20,426 nt of DNA from a bacterium (lineage in GTDB: Bacteria > Eremiobacterota > Eremiobacteria > Baltobacterales > Baltobacteraceae), in contig JAJYHP010000145.1 in NCBI GenBank assembly GCA_021784715.1, forward strand, positions 1-20,426, written 5' to 3'. Below, in pieces: positions 14,551-20,426 of the stretch (the first letter of the stretch is position 1; the number at the start of each line of letters is the position of its first letter). Below the pieces are notes generated by a model. It searched no databases and was not told where the DNA came from. It saw only the letters and a list, made by a program, of their open reading frames with translations. The position numbers were made by a program, and so were the translations under genes.

Positions 14551-15585
14551 CTATCGTTCGTCGCGTTCGCGCGCCGCTCGTTCGAGTGCGTCGACACGAG
14601 CGATCAACTTGGGCAGGTTCTTAATCGCGACCTCCAAGCGAAGACGATCGCGATGGTCGCGCGCGGGCGCGCCGGAGACGAACGCATCGTCGGGAATGTC
14701 GCTCCAAATCTGGCTCTGCCCGCCGATGGTCACGCGCGAGCCGACGGTGATATGCCCTTTGAAACCGGTCTGGCCGCCGACGCGCACGTAATCGCCGACC
14801 ACCGTCGAACCGGCGAGCCCGGTCAACGCGGCGAACGCATCGTGCTTTCCCAGGCGGCAATTGTGGCCGATCTGCACGAGGTTATCGATCTTCGTTCCTT
14901 CGCCGATGCGCGTGCTGCCGGTCTGCGCGCGGTCGACGCAACTATTCGCGCCGATCTCGACGCGATCGCCGAGTTCGACGTTTCCGACTTGCGGAATGCG
15001 CTCGAGCCGACCGTCGACGAAGGCCCATCCGAAGCCCTCGCTGCCGATCGTCGCGCCGGCGTAGAGCACGACCCCGGAGCCCAAAAGACAACGATCCATC
15101 ACGCGCGCGTGCGGATGCAACCAACTTCCCGCTCCGATCTTCACATCGGCTCCGACGTAGGCGCCCGCTTCGAGCGCGCAATCCGGGCCGATCTCACTAC
15201 CGGGACCGATCGTGACGTGGGGGCCGATATAGACGTTCTCGGCAACGACCGCGCGCGGATCGACCGCGGCGGAGGGATCGCGGTGCGGCCCGACCGGGCG
15301 CGGCGCGCGAAGCGCGGCGAGCAGGCCGACGAGCGCGATGCGCGCATCCTCGACGACGAGGAGCGGTTTTCCGGTCGGCGCCGGGCTGGGAAGCGCGCGC
15401 GCGTCGGCGAGCACCGCAGCCGCATGGCTGCGAAGCGCCGCTTGCAGATACCGGGCATCGACGGCGAAGGTCAGCGCACCGGGGCCGGCTTCATCGACGG
15501 CGCTGACGGTGAGGATTTCGACCTCCGCATCGCCGATCACCGTACCGCCCAGGCGCCGGGCGATATCGCCGAGCTTCCCGAGCAC
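14551..15585 (-). CDS. lpxD: LpxD, UDP-3-O-acylglucosamine N-acyltransferase
   Basis: Adds the second 3-hydroxyacyl chain, to the 2-amino group, giving UDP-2,3-diacylglucosamine. 344 residues. N-terminal uridine-binding domain (about 1-100, with VSAVDEAGPGALTFAVDARY), then left-handed beta-helix repeats (about 105-300), with GSEGFGWAFVDG (181-192) and QIGHNCRLGKHDA containing the catalytic His241. A C-terminal helix (IKNLPKLIARVDALERAAR) closes the trimer. GTG 15585 follows the stop of the small Skp-like lipoprotein by five bases; no clear ribosome-binding site, so coupling to the upstream gene is likely. The lpxD-after-skp order is the same as in Proteobacteria, although lpxC is inserted next to it here. 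Confidence 0.95.
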   Translation of the reverse strand: MLGKLGDIARRLGGTVIGDAEVEILTVSAVDEAGPGALTFAVDARYLQAALRSHAAAVLADARALPSPAPTGKPLLVVEDARIALVGLLAALRAPRPVGPHRDPSAAVDPRAVVAENVYIGPHVTIGPGSEIGPDCALEAGAYVGADVKIGAGSWLHPHARVMDRCLLGSGVVLYAGATIGSEGFGWAFVDGRLERIPQVGNVELGDRVEIGANSCVDRAQTGSTRIGEGTKIDNLVQIGHNCRLGKHDAFAALTGLAGSTVVGDYVRVGGQTGFKGHITVGSRVTIGGQSQIWSDIPDDAFVSGAPARDHRDRLRLEVAIKNLPKLIARVDALERAARERDER

Positions 15586-15590
15586 CGCGA

Positions 15591-15995
15591 TTACGAGCCC
15601 GAAGGCTTCGGCGTGGCCGTCTCGGTGATTCCCAGATCCTTTTCAACGTCGGCGGTGATATCGACGCCGCCGTAGCCGACGCCCTCGCGCGTGAGGACGA
15701 GTTTGAGGTTTTTCTTCGCCGCAACTTTCGCCGCCGCAGCGCGGATCTGGTCGGTGAGCTGCACCGTCAGCGCGCCGTATTTCTTCTGAAGCGCGGCGAC
15801 TTGGCTCGCCTTTTGCGCGTTGGTCGCCTTACTCGCAGCGATACGCTGTTCGTCGGCGTAGAGGTGGCTCTGGTCGGTCTGGAACTCCGTCCAGTTCGCG
15901 GTGATGCGATTGATATCGACGAGCCCGATGGGGCTCGACGAAGCGCATCCGACGATGGTGAGGAGTCCGGCGAGTGCGATAATGCTCTTCTTCAC
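15591..15995 (-). CDS. Small OmpH/Skp-family lipoprotein
   Basis: 134 residues. Signal MKKSIIALAGLLTIVGC has a lipobox ending at Cys17, so it should be a lipid-anchored periplasmic protein. IGLVDINRITANW is the first OmpH/Skp strand; a predicted helical hairpin follows (QTDQSHLYADEQRIAASKAT to KKYGALTVQLTDQIRAAAAK). The terminal strand/turn is KLVLTREGVGYGGVDITADV, sharing the GG.DIT.DV ending with both neighbours. OmpH/Skp proteins are trimeric chaperones that hold unfolded barrel proteins for BamA; soluble Skp is typical, so the lipid anchor is unusual. GTG 15995 overlaps the previous stop as GTGA. Third of three Skp-type genes in a row; division of labour is unknown. Confidence 0.8.
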   Translation of the reverse strand: MKKSIIALAGLLTIVGCASSSPIGLVDINRITANWTEFQTDQSHLYADEQRIAASKATNAQKASQVAALQKKYGALTVQLTDQIRAAAAKVAAKKNLKLVLTREGVGYGGVDITADVEKDLGITETATPKPSGS

Positions 15996-17272
15996 GTTCC
16001 TGTGCTCTTGAGAGAGGAGATAACATCTCCGGTGAGGTCGTAACCGCCGGGATGTGCGATGGGGTCGAGGAGGACGACGGAGAACCCGTCGCGTTTGGCG
16101 ATGCGCCGTGCCGTCGTTGCGATTTGCGCTTCGATCTTGTTGTAGAGATCGCCGCGTTCTTTCGCAAGCTTGTCCCGCTGCTGTTTGGCGGCACCGACGG
16201 CGCCGACGTCGACGCCGTTGAGCGCTTCGTACTGCGCTTCCAGGTCGCTTCGCGTCTGGTTGAATTGGTTGGAGATCTTCTCTAGCTCGGTTTGGTAGCT
16301 CTGCTGGAGGTTCGAGGAGATCTGTTCGAGTTGCGCCTTCGTCGCGGCCGGCAAATTCGTTGGAAGCCGAGGCCCCGAGAGTGCCGCCAATTGCTGCGAC
16401 ACCTGCTGCTGGCGCGCTTGAAGCTGCGTCTGGGTCTGCGCTTGCAACGCGGTGGCGTGGGCGCGAACCTGTTTCATAATTCCGGCCTGCAGCTCGCCCT
16501 GGTAGGCTTGGAGTTCGCGTTGGTGCCGCGCGCGCATCGCGTCGACCTGCGCTTTTTCCGCATTATCGATCGCTTTGAGTTGCGCCGTCAGCGTCTTGCG
16601 TTGGGCGTCGTCGAGCGCCAGGTTGTTGAGCTTGGTCTGGATCGCGAGGCGTCGGTCGGCATCTTGCTGCGAGAGCCGCAGCGAGAGATCCGATTCTTCG
16701 CGCGCGTACTGCGCGGCCCTGGTTTGAAAGCGCCCCTGCGCCTGCTCGTGCAGCCGCTTTTCGAGCGCGCCCATCGTCGCTTGCCCTTGCTCCACGACGG
16801 ACTTCTGGTAGCTCTGCAGATCGTTCGCGGCCGATTTCTCGATCGCTTGCGCCTGCGCCGCAGACGAAATGAGCGGTGCCGATTCGTACGCGCGCGCGGC
16901 CGCATTCAGCCCCGCAGAGCGCAGCGCGGCGGCGACTTCGGTGCGTTCCTCTTTGGCGAGCCGGCCCTGTAACGCCACGACCGCTTGCGAACTCTGCGCT
17001 TCCGCCTGCGCGAGCTGCGCCTTGATGCTCGCGATATCCGCCTTCATTTCTTCAGGGGATTTCGGCACCACGGGCGCGGCGGCGGAGAGATCGATCGCGG
17101 CGATCGCCGCGTCGAGATCCTGGAGTTGCGAATAGAGCGGATGCGCCTTCGTCGCCTTATTGGTGTTGACGTAAGCGATGCCGCGAATATTGGGCGAAGC
17201 AACGTCGACGTGGCTGCAGGCAACCACGCCGATGAGGAGCACGCCGGCTAGGAGCTTAGTGATTGAGGCCAT
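15992..17272 (-). CDS. Long coiled-coil OmpH/Skp-like lipoprotein
   Basis: 426 residues, about two and a half times the usual Skp length. Signal MASITKLLAGVLLIGVVAC has lipobox VVAC with Cys19. GIAYVNTNKATKAHP (31-45) is the entry strand expected of OmpH/Skp. Then comes a very long Ala/Gln/Glu/Arg-rich helical stretch (about 65-375, for example DADRRLAIQTKLNNLALDDA and ARQQQVSQQLAALSG) predicted to form extended coiled coil. It ends with TTARRIAKRDGFSVVLLDPI and the YDLTGDV element that mirrors the Skp exit strand. It looks like a Skp with greatly lengthened tentacles, anchored by lipid in a periplasm-facing membrane leaflet; a cavity or bridge role is inference. ATG 17272 lies 17 bases inside the end of the upstream gene. 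Confidence 0.75.
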   Translation of the reverse strand: MASITKLLAGVLLIGVVACSHVDVASPNIRGIAYVNTNKATKAHPLYSQLQDLDAAIAAIDLSAAAPVVPKSPEEMKADIASIKAQLAQAEAQSSQAVVALQGRLAKEERTEVAAALRSAGLNAAARAYESAPLISSAAQAQAIEKSAANDLQSYQKSVVEQGQATMGALEKRLHEQAQGRFQTRAAQYAREESDLSLRLSQQDADRRLAIQTKLNNLALDDAQRKTLTAQLKAIDNAEKAQVDAMRARHQRELQAYQGELQAGIMKQVRAHATALQAQTQTQLQARQQQVSQQLAALSGPRLPTNLPAATKAQLEQISSNLQQSYQTELEKISNQFNQTRSDLEAQYEALNGVDVGAVGAAKQQRDKLAKERGDLYNKIEAQIATTARRIAKRDGFSVVLLDPIAHPGGYDLTGDVISSLKSTGT

Positions 17273-18062
17273 TCCTCACATCTTGCGTGATGTCGGTGCC
17301 GCCGAAAACCACATCGCCCTTGTCGACGACCACGAGCAGATGTTTCTTCTCGGCGATCGTTGCGGTGATCGCGCGAACCTTGGCGACGAGCGGCTTGAGC
17401 AACGTCGTCTGTTCGTCGCGAAGGACTTTATTGAACTCGACCGAGATCTGCTGCTTCTCCGCGCTCGTCGTCGCCTTCTGCATTTTCGCTGCGAAGATGG
17501 CGCGCTGCTGTTGCGCGAATTTGGTAAACGCGTCGTTCGCCGCCTTCACCTTCGGCAGGCCGTTATCGAGGACGCTCTGGTCGACGTAGCCGATCGGCGA
17601 CGGCGGCGGCGTTGCCGTTACCGGCGGGATCGCCTGGGTTCCGGTTACCAAGTTGAGTACGTCGGTCGTGATGTCTTGGCCGCCGTAAACGACGATGTGG
17701 CGATCGACGACGACGGAGAGCTTCCGCTTCGCGCTGACCGAAGCGAGCGCGAGCTGAACGCGCTGGAGCAACGGCCCGAGAATCTCGTTCTGCTTGTCGT
17801 TGAAACGCTGCGAGAACTTCAACTGAATCTGTTGGCGCTGGGCGTCGTTCGTGGCCCCCTTCATCTGCGCCGCTTCTTGTTGCTGCAGCTGCGATGCGAT
17901 CGCGCTGAGCTGTCGGTTCGCGCTGACGAACGCCGGCAACGAGGCGATCGCCGACTGAGCGATCGTTCCGACGTCGGTGAGATCGTCGGCGATCGCCGAC
18001 GGTGCGATGAAGACGCCGACCGCGCAAAGAATTGCGACGAATGCGAGTATGCGGTGTTTCAT
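17256..18062 (-). CDS. Tandem two-domain OmpH/Skp-like periplasmic protein
   Basis: 268 residues with a cleavable signal (MKHRILAFVAILCAVGVFIA, then PSAIA|DD). The mature part holds two Skp-like domains: about 28-139 and 157-266, joined by a Pro/Thr-rich linker (AIPPVTATPPPSP). Each has an entry strand, a helical hairpin and the exit VVVD...V..GG.DIT.DV: VYGGQDITTDV in the first, VFGGTDITQDV in the second. The linker before IGYVD restarts the fold, so this is an internal duplication. Expected role: holding nascent outer-membrane proteins for BamA, whose gene lies 34 bases upstream. A normal Skp is a trimer of single domains, so a two-domain chain raises a stoichiometry question. AAGGA sits four bases before ATG 18062. 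Confidence 0.82.
   Translation of the reverse strand: MKHRILAFVAILCAVGVFIAPSAIADDLTDVGTIAQSAIASLPAFVSANRQLSAIASQLQQQEAAQMKGATNDAQRQQIQLKFSQRFNDKQNEILGPLLQRVQLALASVSAKRKLSVVVDRHIVVYGGQDITTDVLNLVTGTQAIPPVTATPPPSPIGYVDQSVLDNGLPKVKAANDAFTKFAQQQRAIFAAKMQKATTSAEKQQISVEFNKVLRDEQTTLLKPLVAKVRAITATIAEKKHLLVVVDKGDVVFGGTDITQDVRNGLNH
17265..17981 (-). repeat. Internal domain duplication in the Skp-like gene
   Basis: Residues 28-139 (17981-17646) and 157-266 (17594-17265) are two diverged copies of one OmpH/Skp domain. Aligned ends: KLSVVVDRHIVVYGGQDITT and HLLVVVDKGDVVFGGTDITQ, preceded by F...L.D.Q...L.PL...V...........K. The similarity is at protein level; I see no long DNA identity, so the duplication is old. 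Confidence 0.8.
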
Positions 18063-18066
18063 AATG

Positions 18067-18071
18067 TCCTT
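18067..18071 (-). promoter_or_regulatory. Ribosome-binding site for the two-domain Skp-like gene
   Basis: The - strand reads AAGGA (within GAGAAGGA) four bases before ATG 18062, in the 34-base gap after bamA. The short gap holds no obvious terminator, so bamA and the chaperone genes are probably co-transcribed. Confidence 0.5.
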
Positions 18072-18096
18072 CTCGTAGTCCTAAAGACGAGCGGTG

Positions 18097-20370
18097 CTAG
18101 AAAGCTTCGCCGAGGCCGAAGCTGGTGTGGAAACCGTTGACGCCCTTCGCAAAATCGATGCGTACGACGCGGTTGCCGAGTTGCGGAACGTTGAAGCGAA
18201 CGCCGAGCCCGTAGTCGGAGCGCAACGTCCAATCCCCCGGATAGCTCGTAATCCGGTTGGTATACGGGTCGAGGATCGGCGACGCCCCACGAATGCGGAA
18301 GGCTCCTTGGTCGACGAAGGCCGCCAAGATGAGATTGCGATCGATACTGAGCGGTTGGCGGAACTCGGCCTGGAAGAGCGCGGCGTCGGTACCGTAGAAG
18401 ATTTGATTGTAGCCGCGCAATTGCTGGTCGGAGAAGTTGAAGAGATTGCTCGGCGGAATCGCTCCGGTGGAGAGCTCTCCGAGGAAATGCAAGCCGATCG
18501 TCGCGGTCGAGCGGACCGGAATGAACTTCGCAACGTCGAGGACGCTCTGCGTGAACGTAAAGCTCGAGCCGATCGAGGGCGCCGAGAACGTCTCGGTTAG
18601 ATTGGCGTTCACGCCGCGACGGGGCTCGAGATAATCGTCGAGCGTCATCGTGGAGGCTCCCAGCGAGAGCGTGTCGAGCCGATACGGAGCGCCGGTGTTG
18701 ACGTTGGCGATCGACGATGCGGAGACGCCGAGGGTGTTGGTCGCATTGATGTTGAGGTTGCTCAACGGGCTCGGCGTCGCCCCGACGAAAACGTTCGGTT
18801 GGACGTTGGATTGGAAGTAGTACGGCGCCCCGACGGTCGTGCTGTAACGGATCGTTTGCGCACCGACGCCGGCGGTGATTTGCGTGAAGTCGTTGAGGCG
18901 ACGCCCGACTTGGAGCGCGCCGCCGAGCGCGCTGTTGGTATTCGTCGCGGCGATACCGGCGATGGAAGAGACGCCGAGCGAGGGGTAGAGCGTCACCGGA
19001 ATCGGTTGCGGCGTCGCTCCGACCGAAGGCGTGATCGCCGAGAACGAACTCTGCGAGACCGCATAGACCGGGTAATAGTAGGTCGACGAGTTGCTGAAGA
19101 GCGAGCCCGAGAGGCTATATTTTTGCGACTTCACGGTGTTGCCGACGTAGGGAATCGAGACCGAGGCCTGGATCGACGACGTACGGATGCTGCGTTGGAA
19201 CTGGAGGCCGACGCCGTTTCCGGTACCGTGGAGGTTGTTATCCTGGTATCCGAGGTCGCCGTAGAGCCCTTGTCCGTTGATGCCGCCGGAGTATCCGAAG
19301 CCGATCTGCGCTTGCGCGGTTTTCTGTTCGGTAACTTTCCAGACGACGGTGACGTCCTCGGGGTGTTTGGGATCGGGACCCGGCTTCACGTCGGGAGTGA
19401 CCTTCGAGAAGAATTGCGTGTTCTGCAAGCGCTGCAGATCGTATTTAATGGCCGCTCGCGTGAGCAACATGCCGGGGCGCAGGCGCAACTGGCGACGGAT
19501 GACGTCGTCTTTGGTCTTCGTGTTCCCGGTGATTTCGACCGCGGCGACGCGCGCGACGTACACGTCGTATTTCACGTCGGCGGTGTCGTTCTTCAGGTCG
19601 ATCGACGACGGTTCGATGCCGCCGACGAAGTTCCCGACGAAGAGCGAATACTTCTTGTAGAGCGCCGAGATCGCTTTGTAATCTTTTTCGCGCAAGGCGT
19701 CGGAGTAGGTAACGCCGGGCTTCACGTTCAGCTTCGAAAGGATCAGCGCCGCCGGAATGACCGGGTCGCCGCCGATGATCACTTTGCGAATCGTCAAACC
19801 TTCCTGAATCGTCAGCGTGAGCGCGCCGGTCTTCGGATCGAGATTGACGTCTTTAATGTGGGTGGGCAACTGGCCGCCGTAGCCGATCCGCTCGTAATAG
19901 CTGTTGATCTTGAGCAAGTCGGAGCGCAACGTGTTGCCGTTAAAAACTTGGCCGGGCGCGCTATCCATCAACGCGAGCAGCGTATCGGTGGGAACGTTCT
20001 TGTTACCGACGAACGAAATTTTCGAGATGACGGGGTTCTCGACCACGCGATAGGTGATCGCGACGCCGCCGGGACGGAGCCGAATCAACGGAGGCGCGAT
20101 CGCCGAGAAGTACCCCAACGCGTTGATGCGCGCGAGATCGCTCTGCACCATCTTCGGATCGTAGGTCTCTCCCGGGCGCGCTTGCACGACCGCCATGATC
20201 TCCGAGGTTGGAACGTGGAGATTCCCCGTGACGTCGACCGAAACGATTTTCGGCGTGACGGCGGAGGAGGCGTTCGGCGGTGCGAGCATCGCAACGATCG
20301 CCGCGAGCGCGACCAGCGCGCTAGCGGTTCTCCAGAGTGCGCGTTGCGCACGCCGAAAACGGACATTCAT
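18097..20370 (-). CDS. bamA: BamA, outer-membrane protein assembly factor with four POTRA domains
   Basis: Omp85-family insertase that folds beta-barrel proteins into the outer membrane. 757 residues; signal peptide roughly 1-37 (RRAQRALWRTASALVALAAI... then NASSA). Four POTRA domains: ~40-112 (KIVSVDVTGNLHVPTSEI), ~114-190 (ISKISFVGNKNVPTDTL), ~192-272 and ~274-349 (VAAVEITGNTKTKDDVIRRQ). The barrel runs from TAQAQIGFGYSGGINGQG to the terminal GLGEAF with aromatic last residue. The loop-6 motif, VRGF in E. coli, reads LRGY (651-654); AAFVDQGAF and YGLGVRFNVPQLG are typical barrel-end elements. Four POTRAs lies between E. coli (five) and cyanobacterial Omp85 (three). TamA-type function is an alternative, but the skp/lpxD context favours BamA. 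Confidence 0.94.
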   Translation of the reverse strand: MNVRFRRAQRALWRTASALVALAAIVAMLAPPNASSAVTPKIVSVDVTGNLHVPTSEIMAVVQARPGETYDPKMVQSDLARINALGYFSAIAPPLIRLRPGGVAITYRVVENPVISKISFVGNKNVPTDTLLALMDSAPGQVFNGNTLRSDLLKINSYYERIGYGGQLPTHIKDVNLDPKTGALTLTIQEGLTIRKVIIGGDPVIPAALILSKLNVKPGVTYSDALREKDYKAISALYKKYSLFVGNFVGGIEPSSIDLKNDTADVKYDVYVARVAAVEITGNTKTKDDVIRRQLRLRPGMLLTRAAIKYDLQRLQNTQFFSKVTPDVKPGPDPKHPEDVTVVWKVTEQKTAQAQIGFGYSGGINGQGLYGDLGYQDNNLHGTGNGVGLQFQRSIRTSSIQASVSIPYVGNTVKSQKYSLSGSLFSNSSTYYYPVYAVSQSSFSAITPSVGATPQPIPVTLYPSLGVSSIAGIAATNTNSALGGALQVGRRLNDFTQITAGVGAQTIRYSTTVGAPYYFQSNVQPNVFVGATPSPLSNLNINATNTLGVSASSIANVNTGAPYRLDTLSLGASTMTLDDYLEPRRGVNANLTETFSAPSIGSSFTFTQSVLDVAKFIPVRSTATIGLHFLGELSTGAIPPSNLFNFSDQQLRGYNQIFYGTDAALFQAEFRQPLSIDRNLILAAFVDQGAFRIRGASPILDPYTNRITSYPGDWTLRSDYGLGVRFNVPQLGNRVVRIDFAKGVNGFHTSFGLGEAF

Positions 20371-20426
20371 AGAAAGCGCAATCCCTCGATCTTGAGTGTG
20401 GCCGGCAAAGCCCGGCCAACGGGGGA
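20367..20426 (-). CDS. Possible C-terminus of an upstream gene (partial)
   Basis: From the window edge the - strand frame reads PVGRALPATLKIEGLRFL and stops at TGA 20369-20367, overlapping the bamA ATG as ATGA, the geometry used repeatedly in this cluster. With only 19 codons, including some uncommon ones (CTA, ACA), the identity cannot be told. A TamB-like gene often precedes bamA in related gene orders, but nothing here proves it. The same stretch could instead be an untranslated leader. Confidence 0.35.
   Translation of the reverse strand, partial: SPVGRALPATLKIEGLRFL
20399..20418 (-). other. Inverted repeat upstream of bamA
   Basis: A 7-bp stem (TGGCCGG paired with CCGGCCA) with a six-base loop, about 30 bases upstream of the bamA ATG. 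It has no T-run after it in the - direction, so it is not a standard terminator. It may be a leader hairpin or simply part of an upstream coding end. Confidence 0.3.

Noticed and set aside
14071..15675. 534-residue + strand open frame opposite lpxD/lpxC
   Set aside because: It is antisense to two genes with intact catalytic motifs, and its product is a featureless Asp/Arg/Ala-rich chain, as expected of a GC-rich shadow frame.
20399..20418. Rho-independent terminator before bamA
   Set aside because: The stem is GC-rich but no T-run follows on either strand.
1..20426. CRISPR array, tRNA/rRNA, insertion sequence, phage or defence genes
   Set aside because: No regularly spaced repeats, tRNA-like cloverleaf, transposase, integrase or terminal inverted repeats seen; the window is tightly packed envelope genes of even composition.

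Overview
This is a high-GC (roughly 60-65% by eye), almost fully coding window from a diderm bacterium. One gene at the left edge lies on the + strand. The other twenty full genes run on the - strand, from the right edge leftwards, as a tightly packed outer-membrane biogenesis cluster. GTG starts and 4-base stop/start overlaps (GTGA, ATGA) are very common. Lipid A enzymes together with a DUF3084 membrane protein and a LpxB-related GT19-like paralogue (families I associate with Cyanobacteria and other Terrabacteria) point to a diderm Terrabacterial lineage. Candidatus Eremiobacterota (former WPS-2) is my best guess; Armatimonadota or a relative is possible. The phylum is inferred, not proven.

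Layout in transcription order on the - strand. (i) 20426-15591: the tail of a possible upstream gene, then BamA with four POTRA domains, then three different OmpH/Skp-type periplasmic chaperones: a secreted protein with two fused Skp domains, a 426-residue coiled-coil lipoprotein, and a small lipoprotein. (ii) 15585-11318: lipid A core enzymes LpxD, LpxC, FabZ, LpxA, LpxB. (iii) 11318-8235: a calcineurin-like phosphoesterase with a GNRE motif (candidate for the missing UDP-2,3-diacylglucosamine hydrolase step), a LpxB-related paralogue, and an O-antigen ligase/polymerase-type membrane protein. (iv) 8238-5841: lipopolysaccharide export genes, namely a LptC-like lipoprotein, LptB ATPase and one LptF/LptG permease. 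(v) 5836-4461: DUF3084 inner-membrane protein and a YqgF/RuvC-like RNase H-fold protein. (vi) After an 80-base gap, the largest in the - strand run: a secreted probable beta-barrel protein, a membrane-anchored TPR protein and a GT4 glycosyltransferase (4380-1455). The glycosyltransferase converges with, and overlaps by 22 bases, the + strand gene (1-1476), a 5'-truncated protein with a bacterial Ig-like region.

Together the genes cover outer-membrane protein insertion (BamA and Skp-type chaperones), lipid A synthesis from UDP-GlcNAc to the tetraacyl disaccharide, probable O-chain joining, and export of the finished glycolipid. LpxK, WaaA, LptA, LptD and a second LptF/G permease are not in the window. 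There is no stretch over 300 bases without a gene, and I see no RNA gene, CRISPR array, insertion sequence or prophage. Several starts were moved inward from the longest open frame because stop/start overlaps, ribosome-binding sites or signal peptides mark the real one.

The observations I rate highest are the phosphoesterase as a candidate lpxH replacement, the three dissimilar Skp paralogues including an internal duplication, and the single-locus packing of BAM, Lpx and Lpt functions together with two poorly understood conserved genes.
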